A DNA stretch of 64,000 nucleotides from Bacteroidota bacterium (lineage in GTDB: Bacteria > Bacteroidota > Bacteroidia > 2-12-FULL-35-15): NCBI GenBank assembly GCA_029237775.1, contig JAQZBR010000002.1, positions 649,489 through 713,488 on the forward strand, in the 5' to 3' direction. Position 1 is the first letter of the stretch, and each line of letters opens with the position of its first letter. This document shows, piece by piece, positions 33,972-43,236 of this stretch. Under the pieces are notes generated by a model that saw only the letters and a list, made by a program, of their open reading frames with translations, made no database searches and was not told the origin of the DNA. Both the position numbers and the translations under genes were made by a program.

Positions 33972-34874
33972 ATGCGCAGAATACTTTTAGCCGGCTTACT
34001 CATCTTTTCTTTTGTATCATTTTCATTTTCCCAGGAAAGCGATGAAGACGATGATACCGGTACACCGTTAAAAACAAAAGGGCTCAACCTCGGATTGTAT
34101 CTCGGAAGTTATTTTGCAAACAACCATACAGCGACTCTGTACGATGGTTATGGCTTTGATATCAATGGGAAGAGAAACACCTTCGAGAACAGCTTCATGT
34201 ACAACAAGATCGTGATGGAATATGGTGGCGGCTACGGTCAGCAGGACCAAATTGCAATTGCGCTAGGTGTTCAGCATGGTGAATGGGTGTTCAACGAAAG
34301 TGATATGCCGATAAACATGAAATATGCACCGGCATTTTTACTCGGGCTGCAAGGTCGTTACTCAGTTGATGCAAAGAATGCCATATTATTGAATGTGAAT
34401 GCGAGCAAACTGAACATTACAGGAAACTTTACGATCACAACCCTTCCTCCTACCAATTCCACACAACTGAATGACGCGATCAAAACCTGTGCAATTAAAG
34501 GAACTGAGCAGCGCCTGTTCTTTCAATTAGGTTATCAGCGACTGCTTGGGAGCAATGAGAAGGTCAACTTTTTACTTGAAGGTGGGATGCACATAACCCT
34601 TGCAAAGTATGACAAAAATGAGATCCTGATTGGTGATTTGCTTATTGATCTGACAAGCTATTATTATCAGCCGGGGTATTCTGCTTATCAGGTAAAGAAA
34701 CCTATCGGAATAGGCTTTGGCGCATTTGCCGGAATGGGCGTGAATGTGAATGTGAGCGAGTTGTGTAAAGTGCAGCTGGTTTACAATCCGACTTATGAGG
34801 GTATAAGCCTTGGCCCAGATCCGCGATACACATTTCAGCATTCTGTTGGGATCAGGATCTTTTATAATTTCTGA
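33972..34874 (+). CDS. Secreted or outer-membrane beta-rich hypothetical protein
   Basis: 300 residues. Signal peptide about 1-20 (ending FSFSQ), then an acidic stretch (ESDEDDDTG). The rest alternates in beta-strand fashion (LNLGLYLGSYFANNHTA, IGFGAFAGMGVNVNVS, KVQLVYNPTYEG) and ends HSVGIRIFYNF, with the terminal aromatic typical of outer-membrane barrels. No family name. A terminator lies 96 bases after the stop, beyond a repeat element. Confidence 0.65.
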   Translation: MRRILLAGLLIFSFVSFSFSQESDEDDDTGTPLKTKGLNLGLYLGSYFANNHTATLYDGYGFDINGKRNTFENSFMYNKIVMEYGGGYGQQDQIAIALGVQHGEWVFNESDMPINMKYAPAFLLGLQGRYSVDAKNAILLNVNASKLNITGNFTITTLPPTNSTQLNDAIKTCAIKGTEQRLFFQLGYQRLLGSNEKVNFLLEGGMHITLAKYDKNEILIGDLLIDLTSYYYQPGYSAYQVKKPIGIGFGAFAGMGVNVNVSELCKVQLVYNPTYEGISLGPDPRYTFQHSVGIRIFYNF

Positions 34875-34889
34875 CAGCACGATTAGATC

Positions 34890-34955
34890 ACCACAGACTA
34901 CACGGATTTACACAGATTTGTAAGTTGATCTTTGCCTACCTGTGCTATCTGTGGT
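34890..34955. repeat. Interspersed CCACAGA-type palindromic repeat
   Basis: ACCACAGACTACACGGATTT (34890-34909) and ACCTGTGCTATCTGTGGT (34938-34955) form an imperfect inverted repeat ending in ACCACAGA / TCTGTGGT. I recognise this as an intergenic repeat type seen in many bacterial genomes. Confidence 0.7.
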
Positions 34956-34969
34956 TAAAATTTAAACCA

Positions 34970-35008
34970 AAAATGCCGCTGGCTTACACCAAACGGCATT
35001 TTCTTTTC
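34970..35008 (+). terminator. Terminator after the barrel protein gene
   Basis: Perfect 9-base stem AAAATGCCG (34970-34978) / CGGCATTTT (34994-35002), 15-base loop, followed by TTTTC. Confidence 0.7.
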
Positions 35009-35125
35009 ACAAACAATTTTCTTTATTTTGCAGGAAGGGCCTTCAATTATGCTGAAACCACGGCTATAGTCTTATCATTGAATTGCCTTCCCCTGCCCTT
35101 TCAAAAAAAAAATTTCTGATTCGCT

Positions 35126-35171
35126 TACAAACATACTATAAAAAGTAGTATCTTTGAACTACAAATCGTAG
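35126..35171 (+). promoter_or_regulatory. Promoter with two palindromic operator candidates for the XRE-S24 gene
   Basis: The -7 box TATCTTTG lies at 35149-35156. An inverted repeat ATACTA-7-TAGTAT (35133-35138 / 35146-35151) spans the -33 to -7 interval. A second, CTAC-5-GTAG (35159-35171), covers the likely transcription start, 5 bases before ATG 35177. Both share an ACTA/TAGT core, which fits binding of a dimeric HTH repressor and autoregulation. Confidence 0.6.
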
Positions 35172-35176
35172 CAATC

Positions 35177-35932
35177 ATGAGAGTCTCAAAAAACATCCGC
35201 ATCCTGAGGGAAGATACCGGGTTTTCCCAGGAACAGCTTGCCGAATCGCTCGGCATTACCCGTGCAAGGCTTGGAGCCTATGAAGAGAACCGCAATCAGC
35301 CACCGATCGAGATCCTGATCATGCTCGCTGATTATTTCAAGATCTCCATTGATGCACTGATCCGTGCAGATCTTCAGCGGACAAAACCTAGCTCTTTAAT
35401 GAAGATCGGTAGGAACAGAACGCTTCTTCCCATTCAGGTGGATGCTGACAACAACGACCTTGTTGAAGTTGTTGGTGTTAAAGCGATGGCGGGTTATCTG
35501 AACGGTTATGCCGATCCTGAATTTATCGAGGAACTACCGGTAATGAACCTACCCTTCAAGATCATCGGAAAACACCGTGCATTTCCTGTTAAAGGTGATT
35601 CAATGCCTCCGCTAAAGAATGGAACTATTATAGTTGGCCGGTACGTGGAATCCTTTGAGGAAGTAAAGGACGGACAAACATATATTGTCCTTACAAAGGA
35701 TGACGGACTCGTATACAAACGGCTTTACCGTGAAAAGAAAAAGTCGCAGAATATCTTTGAATTCCATTCCGACAATCCCGCTTATTCTCCTTATACAGTT
35801 AAAACAGAAAACATCCTGGAGATCTGGAGCTTTGTCTGCAGCCTCAACATAGGAGAGTTCAAACAACAGGAGCTCAACATAGATAATGTGATCCGTTTCC
35901 TGCAATCATACAGGGTTGAAATGGGCAAATAA
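35177..35932 (+). CDS. XRE-family repressor with S24 (LexA/CI-like) C-terminal domain
   Basis: 251 residues. The HTH_XRE domain covers about 1-62 (SKNIRILREDTGFSQEQLAE, SLGITRARLGAYEENRNQPP). A linker with MAGYLNGY (a possible Ala-Gly cleavage region) lies near residue 97. The S24 domain spans about 115-225: FPVKGDSMPP contains the candidate catalytic Ser, and DDGLVYKRLYREK the candidate Lys. Proteins of this kind are phage-CI or stress repressors inactivated by self-cleavage. There is no phage context here; in Bacteroidota such regulators are often chromosomal. Two palindromes overlap its promoter. Confidence 0.88.
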   Translation: MRVSKNIRILREDTGFSQEQLAESLGITRARLGAYEENRNQPPIEILIMLADYFKISIDALIRADLQRTKPSSLMKIGRNRTLLPIQVDADNNDLVEVVGVKAMAGYLNGYADPEFIEELPVMNLPFKIIGKHRAFPVKGDSMPPLKNGTIIVGRYVESFEEVKDGQTYIVLTKDDGLVYKRLYREKKKSQNIFEFHSDNPAYSPYTVKTENILEIWSFVCSLNIGEFKQQELNIDNVIRFLQSYRVEMGK

Positions 35933-35955
35933 ATTAATCACAACAAAACTAAAGA

Positions 35956-35986
35956 ACGAAGGATTGTCATCCTTCGTTTTTTTTTT
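35956..35986 (+). terminator. Intrinsic terminator after the XRE-S24 gene
   Basis: Perfect 9-base stem ACGAAGGAT / ATCCTTCGT with loop TGTC and a run of ten T. Confidence 0.9.
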
Positions 35987-36064
35987 GCCTCTGATAGAAG
36001 CATCTGTTTATTGAAGTGAGAAGCTTTTTTAAAAGAGAATTCAGGGAAAAGGCTTTATTTAATT

Positions 36065-36072
36065 TATATTTG
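36065..36072 (+). promoter_or_regulatory. -7 box (TATATTTG) for the kinase-regulator cluster
   Basis: TATATTTG, 18 bases before the ATG at 36090, implying a very short leader. Confidence 0.55.
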
Positions 36073-36089
36073 AATAAATAAAAGAATCT

Positions 36090-38513
36090 ATGCCTTACGA
36101 GAACACTCAATTACATGTTAAATTAACTTATTGGAGTAAGGCATTGTCTGTTACAGTAATTACAGTAGGGATCCTGGTCTTACTAAGCTGGCAATTCGAC
36201 TTCGATCTTTTCAGACGGCCGATACCTAACCTGGTATCGATGAATCCTCTTTCCGCTATTTTATTTATCCTCTCAGGATTTACCTTACTATTAACTCTTT
36301 CATCAAGGGAAAATGATAAGTATTCCACACCAATATTTACCTTTTCGGTCCTTATCCTGGCTCTTAGCGCTGGTAAGCTTGCCGCCCTGTTAATCGGCTT
36401 TGACTTTCCTGTGGATTCATTTCTCTATCACGACAAACTCGAATTGGATATTGTTGGAAATCGTCCAAACAGAATAGCCCCGAATACCGTGTTCAACTTT
36501 TTTCTTTGCGGAATTGCACTTGTTTTCATGCGTTCAAAAAATGCAAGAAGTCATAATATCGCTCATGTTTTTATCCTCGCTATTCTATTTGTCGGGATGC
36601 TGTCGTTACTTGGTTATCTGTATAAAGTCAATTCATTCTATGGGTTATTCAAATATATACCCATGGCTATCCATACCGCTGTTTCTTTCATAATCCTTTC
36701 TCTGGCGCTCCTGTTTGTTTATCCCGACAAAGGAGTCATGCGCAATTTTACCAGCAAATATGCCGGCAGCACTTCCGCAAGGTTCCTGATCCCATCAGCA
36801 GTGATTATTCCCTGTGTGTTGGGATACTTAAGGCTTCTCGGTGACTGGCGCGGACTTTATTCAACGGAGTTCGGAGTGGCGATACTTATTCTGAGCATCA
36901 TTATTATGTTCCTGATCTTTATCTGGTATAATGCTGCATCCTTAAATAAAAAGGATGCATTGCAAAAAGAAGCCGAAGCCAATCTCAAGAAAATGAATTC
37001 GGAACTTGAAATTAAGATCGAGGAGCGTACAAGAGAAGTGATCAACAACGAAAAAAGATTTCGATCAATGATTGAAAATGCTTCGGATATTGTTTCGCTA
37101 CTCGATGAAGAAAACAATGTATTATATATAAACCCTGCGATCCAGAATATCTGCGGATATACTTTTGAAGAGATCAAAAAGCTGGATCGCCAGGCGCTGA
37201 TTCTGCCTGAAGACAGGCCAAAGGCGTTAAGGAACTTTCAACTCGCTTTAAAAAACCCTGGTGTACCTGTCGCTGTAACTATCAACATACTGCACAAGAA
37301 TGGTAAGAAGATATGGCTGGAAGGGTTCATGCGAAACATGCTTCATGATGATAATGTAAAAGCGATCGTATCAAATTACCGTGATGTTACCGAAAGAAAA
37401 GAAGCTGAGCTTAAGGCACTCGAAAACGAGAATCGCATCTGGAATACGCTTGACAAAATGATGGAAGGAATCCAGATCATTGACAGAAACTGGAAATATG
37501 TCTATGTGAATGAAGCGGGTGCAAAGCAAGGAAAATATAGCAAAGAGGATCTTCTCGGACATACCATGATGGAGAAATATCCGGGTATTGAAAATTCGGA
37601 GCTGTTTAAGTTGATGCGTCAATGCATGAACGAAAATATCACCGGTTTTATGGAAAATGAATTTGAATACAACGATGGAACGAAAGGCTGGTTCGAGCTC
37701 AGCATTCAGCCTGTTCCGGAAGGTTTATTTATTTTATCCATAGACATCACACGAAGAAAAGCTGCTGAAGCGGGCATTCTGAAACTGAATTCAGAACTGG
37801 AACAGCGCGTTAAGGAGCGGACAGAACAGCTGGAAACCGTGAATAAGGAACTCGAGTCATTCAGCTATTCCATTTCACATGATCTTCGCGCACCGCTGCG
37901 GGCCATTCACGGTTACTCAAAAATGGTGGAAGAAGATTATGCTTCTGTGTTGGATGCTGAAGGAAATCGCCTTTTAAGTATCGTCCAATACAACGCGCAG
38001 CGTATGGGAACACTGATCGATGATCTTCTTGCATTCTCAAGGCTTGGTAAAAAAGAAATCCAAAAATCAGATATAAATGCTGCGGAGATTATCGAAGCCA
38101 CCATTAACGAGCTCAATAAAACTGTTGAACATAAAGCCCGGATCAATATTGGTAAACTTGATAACATACAGGCTGATTATTCCCTGATCTACCAGGTTTT
38201 ATACAATCTTTTATCAAATGCGGTCAAGTATTCCTCTAAAAAAGAAAATCCTGTTGTAACAATTAATTCTGAAATAAAGGACAATGAAGTAATTTACAGT
38301 ATCAATGACAATGGTGCCGGTTTCGACATGAAATACGGGCATAAACTTTTTGGGGTGTTTCAACGTCTGCATGGGAATGATGAATTTGAAGGTACCGGTG
38401 TGGGCCTTGCAATTGTTCAAAGGATCATTAATAAGCATGGCGGACGTGTATGGGCAGAAGGGAAAATCAATGAGGGAGCTACCTTCTTTTTCTCACTACC
38501 TTTAAATAAATAA
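36090..38513 (+). CDS. Membrane histidine kinase with two PAS domains
   Basis: 807 residues. The N-terminal membrane module has about eight helices (about 15-290) without an obvious periplasmic sensor domain. Coiled coil (about 290-325), PAS 1 with PAC (about 325-437; [20 protein letters not shown]), PAS 2 (about 450-565), and a second coiled coil follow. HisKA has the H-box [17 protein letters not shown] (His near 597). HATPase has the N-box [14 protein letters not shown]1 [12 protein letters not shown] and G2 [13 protein letters not shown]. The phytochrome-like HisKA subtype pairs with Rcp-type regulators, and such a gene follows after 10 bases. Confidence 0.9.
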   Translation: MPYENTQLHVKLTYWSKALSVTVITVGILVLLSWQFDFDLFRRPIPNLVSMNPLSAILFILSGFTLLLTLSSRENDKYSTPIFTFSVLILALSAGKLAALLIGFDFPVDSFLYHDKLELDIVGNRPNRIAPNTVFNFFLCGIALVFMRSKNARSHNIAHVFILAILFVGMLSLLGYLYKVNSFYGLFKYIPMAIHTAVSFIILSLALLFVYPDKGVMRNFTSKYAGSTSARFLIPSAVIIPCVLGYLRLLGDWRGLYSTEFGVAILILSIIIMFLIFIWYNAASLNKKDALQKEAEANLKKMNSELEIKIEERTREVINNEKRFRSMIENASDIVSLLDEENNVLYINPAIQNICGYTFEEIKKLDRQALILPEDRPKALRNFQLALKNPGVPVAVTINILHKNGKKIWLEGFMRNMLHDDNVKAIVSNYRDVTERKEAELKALENENRIWNTLDKMMEGIQIIDRNWKYVYVNEAGAKQGKYSKEDLLGHTMMEKYPGIENSELFKLMRQCMNENITGFMENEFEYNDGTKGWFELSIQPVPEGLFILSIDITRRKAAEAGILKLNSELEQRVKERTEQLETVNKELESFSYSISHDLRAPLRAIHGYSKMVEEDYASVLDAEGNRLLSIVQYNAQRMGTLIDDLLAFSRLGKKEIQKSDINAAEIIEATINELNKTVEHKARINIGKLDNIQADYSLIYQVLYNLLSNAVKYSSKKENPVVTINSEIKDNEVIYSINDNGAGFDMKYGHKLFGVFQRLHGNDEFEGTGVGLAIVQRIINKHGGRVWAEGKINEGATFFFSLPLNK

Positions 38514-38523
38514 TATTTCAAAT

Positions 38524-38964
38524 ATGGATAACGCTGAAGTGGAAATATTACTTGTGGAAGATAATGCAAGTGATGCCGAAATGACAATGAGGGCATTGAA
38601 AAAGAATAATATCGGTAATAATATTGTTCATCTGAAAGATGGGGCTGAGGCCCTTGATTTTGTTTTCGGCACGGGCCAGTTTGAGAACAGAAATATTCAT
38701 CATAAGCCAAAGCTCATTCTTCTGGATCTGAAAATGCCTAAAGTTAATGGCGTTGAGGTTCTTAGGGCACTCAAATCTGATGACCGTACTAAACGCATCC
38801 CAATTGTTGTATTGACGTCATCAAAAGAAGATCCTGATGTAAAGATCTGTTATGATCTTGGAGTGAACAGTTACATTGTTAAACCGGTGGGATTTGAGAA
38901 TTTCACAAAGGCCATCACTGACCTCGGTGTCTATTGGGTGTTATTGAATCAATTGCCGGAATAA
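38524..38964 (+). CDS. Rcp1-like single-domain response regulator
   Basis: 146 residues. Receiver domain with acidic pocket [17 protein letters not shown], phospho-acceptor Asp in [18 protein letters not shown] switch and IVKPV Lys. The longer loop between strands 2 and 3 ([16 protein letters not shown]) is typical of Rcp-type regulators paired with phytochrome-like kinases. No output domain. Lies between the two kinases, spaced 10 and 2 bases, so it is the likely phospho-relay link. Confidence 0.9.
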   Translation: MDNAEVEILLVEDNASDAEMTMRALKKNNIGNNIVHLKDGAEALDFVFGTGQFENRNIHHKPKLILLDLKMPKVNGVEVLRALKSDDRTKRIPIVVLTSSKEDPDVKICYDLGVNSYIVKPVGFENFTKAITDLGVYWVLLNQLPE

Positions 38965-38966
38965 AT

Positions 38967-40439
38967 ATGCCTGACAATTTAAAAATATTGCTTGTCGAAA
39001 ACGATGAACACGACATCGGTTTAATTGAAAATGAACTGAACAAAGCTCAATTCCACTATACTTTAGAACACACAAGTTCCAGGTCGGGGTTTGAAAAACT
39101 CCTAACTGAAAATACACCTTCTATTATTTTGTCCGATTATAATTTACACTATTTTGATGGTGAGGAAGCATTCCGCATTAACCAACAATTGAAACCGGAA
39201 ATTCCTTTTATTATAATATCCGGGATGCTTGGTGATGAAAAAGCGGTGGAACTAATTAAGAATGGCGTCACCGATTACGTACCGAAAGATAAACTATATA
39301 CCTTACCCGGAAAAATTATAAGAGCGTTACAGGAATCGAAGGAAAAAGCTGAAAAACGCGTAGCAGAAGGACGTTTAATTGAAAATCAAAAAAAACTGAA
39401 GGAAGCTCAGCTGGTTGCAAAAATCGGCAATTGGGAAGTGGATCTTCTGGATGGTTCAGTTTACTGGTGTGATCAGATCTTTCACCTCCTTGGCTATCAA
39501 CCGGGCGAGGTAAACCCTTCATTGGAATTTTTCTTTTCCCTCATACCTGAAAATGAAAAAGAAACCGTTAAAGCAAAGTTCCATGACTCGGTGAACTTAT
39601 TAAAACCACTGGAATATAAGAGTCATATTCTCCGGAAAGATGGGTCAACCGGATATATCTACGCCTCTGGAGAAATCATTACCGATAATAACAATAAAGC
39701 TTTGAGGGTTTCCGGTATGATGCAGGACATTACCGAAACAAAAAAGATGGAGGATGAACTCAAGGCTATGAATAAAGAGCTGGAAACATTCATATACAGG
39801 GCGTCACATGACCTGCGGGGGCCCCTGACTTCCATCATTGGCCTTACCAATTTAAGTAAAGCTGAAATCACTGATGAGACTGCCAAAAAGTATTTCGCTA
39901 TGGTGGAAGCATCAGCGAAAAAACTTGATGCGTCCTTGGTTTCCCTTGTGCAGTCAATGACACTCAGGGATATGGAATTAAGCGTAACTGAATTTGATCT
40001 GGATGAACTTATCAGAGAGATACTTGCTCAATTAAAATTTCATGAAGGCTTCTCTGATATTGAAATATCAATTGATAATGAAATCCGGAGGAATTACAGA
40101 TCAAATAAACTTATTTTAAATTCCATTTTTCAAAATCTCATTCAAAATGCAGTTAAATATCAAAATTACCATAACGGCAAGTCATTCCTGAAAATAAAGA
40201 TCAATAAAAAGACCAAAGGAACTGAGTTTATTTTCGAGGACAATGGAATCGGAATTGATGACAATCTTCAGCCCAGACTTTTCAATATGTATTCCAGAGG
40301 CACGTCCTCGATTGGTGGTTCAGGACTTGGTCTTTATATCGTAAAGATCGGAGTGGAAAAGCTGAAAGGGAACATAACTTTCAAAAGCAAACTGAATGAA
40401 GGTACAACATTCACGATCTTCTTGCCGGATATTGGATGA
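38967..40439 (+). CDS. Receiver-PAS-histidine kinase (soluble)
   Basis: 490 residues from ATG 38967, two bases after the previous stop; an earlier start at 38934 would overlap that gene. Receiver (about 5-125; LLVENDEHDIGLIENEL, phospho-Asp in IILSDYNLHYFDG), coiled coil, PAS with PAC (about 160-265; VDLLDGSVYWCDQIFHLLGY), HisKA with H-box YRASHDLRGPLTSIIGL, and HATPase (NLIQNAVKYQ, FEDNGIGID, GSGLGLYIVKIGVEKL). The receiver at the N-terminus suggests control by the upstream kinase. No output domain, so the cluster must signal elsewhere. Confidence 0.9.
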   Translation: MPDNLKILLVENDEHDIGLIENELNKAQFHYTLEHTSSRSGFEKLLTENTPSIILSDYNLHYFDGEEAFRINQQLKPEIPFIIISGMLGDEKAVELIKNGVTDYVPKDKLYTLPGKIIRALQESKEKAEKRVAEGRLIENQKKLKEAQLVAKIGNWEVDLLDGSVYWCDQIFHLLGYQPGEVNPSLEFFFSLIPENEKETVKAKFHDSVNLLKPLEYKSHILRKDGSTGYIYASGEIITDNNNKALRVSGMMQDITETKKMEDELKAMNKELETFIYRASHDLRGPLTSIIGLTNLSKAEITDETAKKYFAMVEASAKKLDASLVSLVQSMTLRDMELSVTEFDLDELIREILAQLKFHEGFSDIEISIDNEIRRNYRSNKLILNSIFQNLIQNAVKYQNYHNGKSFLKIKINKKTKGTEFIFEDNGIGIDDNLQPRLFNMYSRGTSSIGGSGLGLYIVKIGVEKLKGNITFKSKLNEGTTFTIFLPDIG

Positions 40440-40441
40440 TC

Positions 40442-41506
40442 TTATAGATTAGTCAGAAACTTCATCGTATCAACACCATCTGCATAATCAGTTAGGCCCG
40501 GGCACTGCGCGGTTCCAGGAGAAAGTGCATTTTTAATTTCACTGCTTGCCGAAACCACGCACTGAATCTGATCCCGCTTTTCCTCTAATGTTTTATTCAA
40601 TTCTTTAATGTCGTCATAATGCTCATAGTACAGAACTCCAACCGGAGATGAAAAACCTGTGTCTGCTTTTAGCAAGAGAAAATTATTATCCAGCAGTGAA
40701 GGATCACTGCTCATCAGATAAACAGTGCGGTTGTATTCATAGTTGTTCATATACTTATTATTCTGAACAACATTTCCATGATCAACAATTGCACTGTAGA
40801 AATCATTAAAATTATAACCACGCGGCACAAACAGCTTCGACACATTCCTGCATCCTAGCCCGAAATACCGGAAGATATCTTCACCAAGCATGCGCAATTG
40901 CTGAATGCTTTCTTTACCGGTAAGCACTGCAACTGAATTTCTGTTCTTCCGGATGATGTGTGGATATTTTCCGAAATAATATTCAAAGTATCGGGCTGAA
41001 TTATTGCTTCCTGTAGCGATCACAGCGTCAATATCCTTTAGCTTATCTTCGGTAAATCCGATCAGATTTGCAAAGCCGGGTTCAGCTTTGATCAATACCT
41101 TTCCAATGAAGGGCATGAGGTGCTTGTCCTCTGAAGATAACTTACCTGTAAATCTATTCCCTGACATTAAAACCGAAAGCATATCGTGAAAGCCTACAAG
41201 AGGGATATTCCCGGCCATGATAACAGCTATATTCAGCGGCTTTTTGTTTTCGTTGACAGGATAGTCTGAAACCCACGTACGAAGCTCCGATTCCTTTAAC
41301 ATTCCGCCAATGGAAGAAATTGCATTTCGTACATTCTCTTCCGTAAACCATGGATTGTAAATGTTTGCTTTGCTGATCAGCTCATTGAAATCATCATAAA
41401 AAAATTCATTCAGATCTTCCGATTCATATTTAGCAGCACCCTCTGAGAACTGCGTTAAGAAGCGTCCTAACCTCGCAAATCCTTGGATTCTCTCCTCCGT
41501 TTTCAT
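40442..41506 (-). CDS. LuxC-like acyl-CoA reductase
   Basis: 354 residues, cytoplasmic. Aldehyde-dehydrogenase-like LuxC features: IAVIMAGNIPLVGFHDMLSV (nucleotide-binding start), DAVIATGSNNSARYFEYYFG, and FGLGCRNVSKLFVP with the probable catalytic Cys. LuxC reduces acyl groups to aldehydes; in non-luminous Bacteroidota the physiological substrate is not settled. Divergent from the ferredoxin gene with a 113-base spacer. From memory, the neighbourhood of LuxC-like reductase, ferredoxin and SerC recurs in the phylum. Confidence 0.82.
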   Translation of the reverse strand: MKTEERIQGFARLGRFLTQFSEGAAKYESEDLNEFFYDDFNELISKANIYNPWFTEENVRNAISSIGGMLKESELRTWVSDYPVNENKKPLNIAVIMAGNIPLVGFHDMLSVLMSGNRFTGKLSSEDKHLMPFIGKVLIKAEPGFANLIGFTEDKLKDIDAVIATGSNNSARYFEYYFGKYPHIIRKNRNSVAVLTGKESIQQLRMLGEDIFRYFGLGCRNVSKLFVPRGYNFNDFYSAIVDHGNVVQNNKYMNNYEYNRTVYLMSSDPSLLDNNFLLLKADTGFSSPVGVLYYEHYDDIKELNKTLEEKRDQIQCVVSASSEIKNALSPGTAQCPGLTDYADGVDTMKFLTNL

Positions 41507-41549
41507 ATAATTTAAGGCTTTAGACGCACTATAATTAGCAGGTTTGTAT

Positions 41550-41557
41550 TATATTTG
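41550..41557 (+). promoter_or_regulatory. -7 box (TATATTTG) for the ferredoxin gene
   Basis: TATATTTG preceded by TTTGTAT, 62 bases before the ATG at 41620. Confidence 0.6.
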
Positions 41558-41619
41558 CACCGAATTTTTATCCCGAAGGGAATTCCTTCGGAACAAAACT
41601 AATAAAACAAAATACTCTT

Positions 41620-41967
41620 ATGGCAATTAAAATTACGGAAGAGTGCATTAATTGTGGTGCGTGTGAACCTGAATGTCCGAACAATGCAATTTATGAAGGT
41701 GGTAACGAATGGCGTTTTGCCGATGGCACCACTTTAAGGGGCACTTTTACTTCAAAAAGCGGAATTACCACCGATGCTGAGGCTCCTCATGCTCCGGTAG
41801 CGATGGACCTATACTATATCGTGTCTGATAAATGCACAGAGTGTGTAGGGTTTCATGATGAACCCCAGTGTGCTGCAGTTTGTCCTGTTGATTGCTGTGT
41901 AGATGATGAGAACTGGAGAGAAAGCAAAGAAGAGCTTCTTGCTAAAAAAGCAGCTTTACATGTATAA
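41620..41967 (+). CDS. Dicluster 2[4Fe-4S] ferredoxin (Alvin type)
   Basis: 115 residues. The first cluster motif is [13 protein letters not shown]. The second is [18 protein letters not shown], with the long insertion between the second and third Cys that marks the Allochromatium-vinosum type, and a C-terminal extension. An extra 35-residue insert lies between the clusters. Very low potential electron carrier, cytoplasmic. Its partner may be the divergent LuxC-like reductase or another ferredoxin enzyme; not shown by sequence. Followed by a terminator. Confidence 0.9.
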   Translation: MAIKITEECINCGACEPECPNNAIYEGGNEWRFADGTTLRGTFTSKSGITTDAEAPHAPVAMDLYYIVSDKCTECVGFHDEPQCAAVCPVDCCVDDENWRESKEELLAKKAALHV

Positions 41968-41986
41968 CCAATGATCGTTTTTTTCT

Positions 41987-42018
41987 AAAAGCCATTCTTC
42001 CCTGAAGAGTGGCTTTTT
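41987..42018 (+). terminator. Intrinsic terminator after the ferredoxin gene
   Basis: Stem AAAAGCCATTCTTC (41987-42000) / GAAGAGTGGCTTTT with one G-T pair, 3-base loop and T run. Confidence 0.8.
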
Positions 42019-42057
42019 CAATTACAATAAGCCCTTCCGCTTTCCGTTTAAAATCAT

Positions 42058-42065
42058 TAACTTTG
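42058..42065 (+). promoter_or_regulatory. -7 box (TAACTTTG) for the 333-residue gene
   Basis: TAACTTTG matches TAnnTTTG, 38 bases before the ATG at 42103. Confidence 0.5.
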
Positions 42066-42102
42066 TATCTATACCTTACTCAGCAGCAGAATCAGCCTTC
42101 GG

Positions 42103-43104
42103 ATGAAACGATCAGCCATATACTTCCTTTTATTTTTGAGCTTTTCAGGCTACTCTCAAGACCTTAGCAGAGAAAATCAGGTTAAACGCCTGGACAGCAT
42201 TTGTTTGTACCGCATCAACCCGCTTGTCAAGCAATTATATTCTGTTAAGATCGATGAGCAAAAAACTGCTGTTAACCAGCAATTGCTTTCTGCTTTTAAA
42301 GAGGCTATGGAGGTCAGCGGAACTTTTGATTATGATTTCGACTCTGTTTCCAAAAAAGACATTGCCATATTAAGGTCACCTGACAATAAATTCCGCATTA
42401 TTCATTGGGATTTAATGAAAGCTGATGGAACCTTTGACTATTATGGCTTCCTTCAGGCTAAACATTATGATGTAATAAAGAAGGGTTTTCGTAAAACAAA
42501 AAAGGAGACCATTCAATTATATCCTCTTATTGATCGCTCTTCGGAAATTAAGAATCCGGAGAATGCCGTAACCGATAATAAAAAATGGTTTGGAATGCGT
42601 TACAACAGGATCATACTGAGCAAAACAAAATCCAAAACTTACTATACGCTTTTAGGTTGGGATGGTAACGACCAATTCTCACAAAAAAAGATCATCGATG
42701 TTTTAAGCTTTGACAAAGCGGGTGTCCCCCTTTTCGGAGCAGCCATTTTCAATTATCAGAAAAAATACCCGAAAAGAGTGATCTTTGAGTATTCCACAAA
42801 GTGCATCATGCCTTTAAAATACAGCACCAGAAAGGATTCGATCGTGTTCGGACATCTTGCACCCATCGAACCGAAATTTGAAGGCCAGTATCAGTACTAC
42901 TGTAATGACCTTTCAGTGGATGGTTTCGGTTTTAAAAAAGGTAAGTGGAATTACAAGGCAGATCTGAACATGCTGAACGAAAAGGATGATAAGGATAAAT
43001 TTTATGGGAATCCGCACGACAGAAGCATCACTAATAATGAAAGCAATAATTATAACACGGAGATCAGGAAAAGGTCCAAGTCAAAGAAAAAGAAGAAAGA
43101 GTAA
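42103..43104 (+). CDS. Exported hypothetical protein
   Basis: 333 residues. Signal peptide about 1-19 (ending SGYSQ). The body is beta-rich, with FGMRYNRIILSKTKSKTYYT and LLGWDGNDQFSQKKIIDVL. It ends in a basic tail (KRSKSKKKKKE). I do not recognise a named family, though similar exported proteins are frequent in Bacteroidota. Located between the ferredoxin and SerC genes with its own -7 box; no operon is obvious. Confidence 0.6.
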   Translation: MKRSAIYFLLFLSFSGYSQDLSRENQVKRLDSICLYRINPLVKQLYSVKIDEQKTAVNQQLLSAFKEAMEVSGTFDYDFDSVSKKDIAILRSPDNKFRIIHWDLMKADGTFDYYGFLQAKHYDVIKKGFRKTKKETIQLYPLIDRSSEIKNPENAVTDNKKWFGMRYNRIILSKTKSKTYYTLLGWDGNDQFSQKKIIDVLSFDKAGVPLFGAAIFNYQKKYPKRVIFEYSTKCIMPLKYSTRKDSIVFGHLAPIEPKFEGQYQYYCNDLSVDGFGFKKGKWNYKADLNMLNEKDDKDKFYGNPHDRSITNNESNNYNTEIRKRSKSKKKKKE

Positions 43105-43236
43105 TTATTTCTTTTGCAAGTAAGCTCACATTCAAATTATTCCTAATTTCGTGTATCAAACCGATGATCTTACCATGATCGATCAATATTATTCTTCCTT
43201 GACACACAAAACTCTATACATATGTTAACAAAAGAA

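Larger units (their letters stand above)
34875..35176. other. Intergenic region with repeat, terminator and operator-promoter
   Basis: About 300 bases holding the CCACAGA repeat, a terminator (34970-35008) and the XRE-S24 control region (35126-35171), each listed separately. A 64-codon ORF across it is not accepted. Confidence 0.6.

Noticed and set aside
38934..38966. Longer start of the receiver-PAS kinase overlapping the Rcp regulator
   Set aside because: The receiver domain begins right at ATG 38967, two bases after the upstream stop; the extension encodes no domain.
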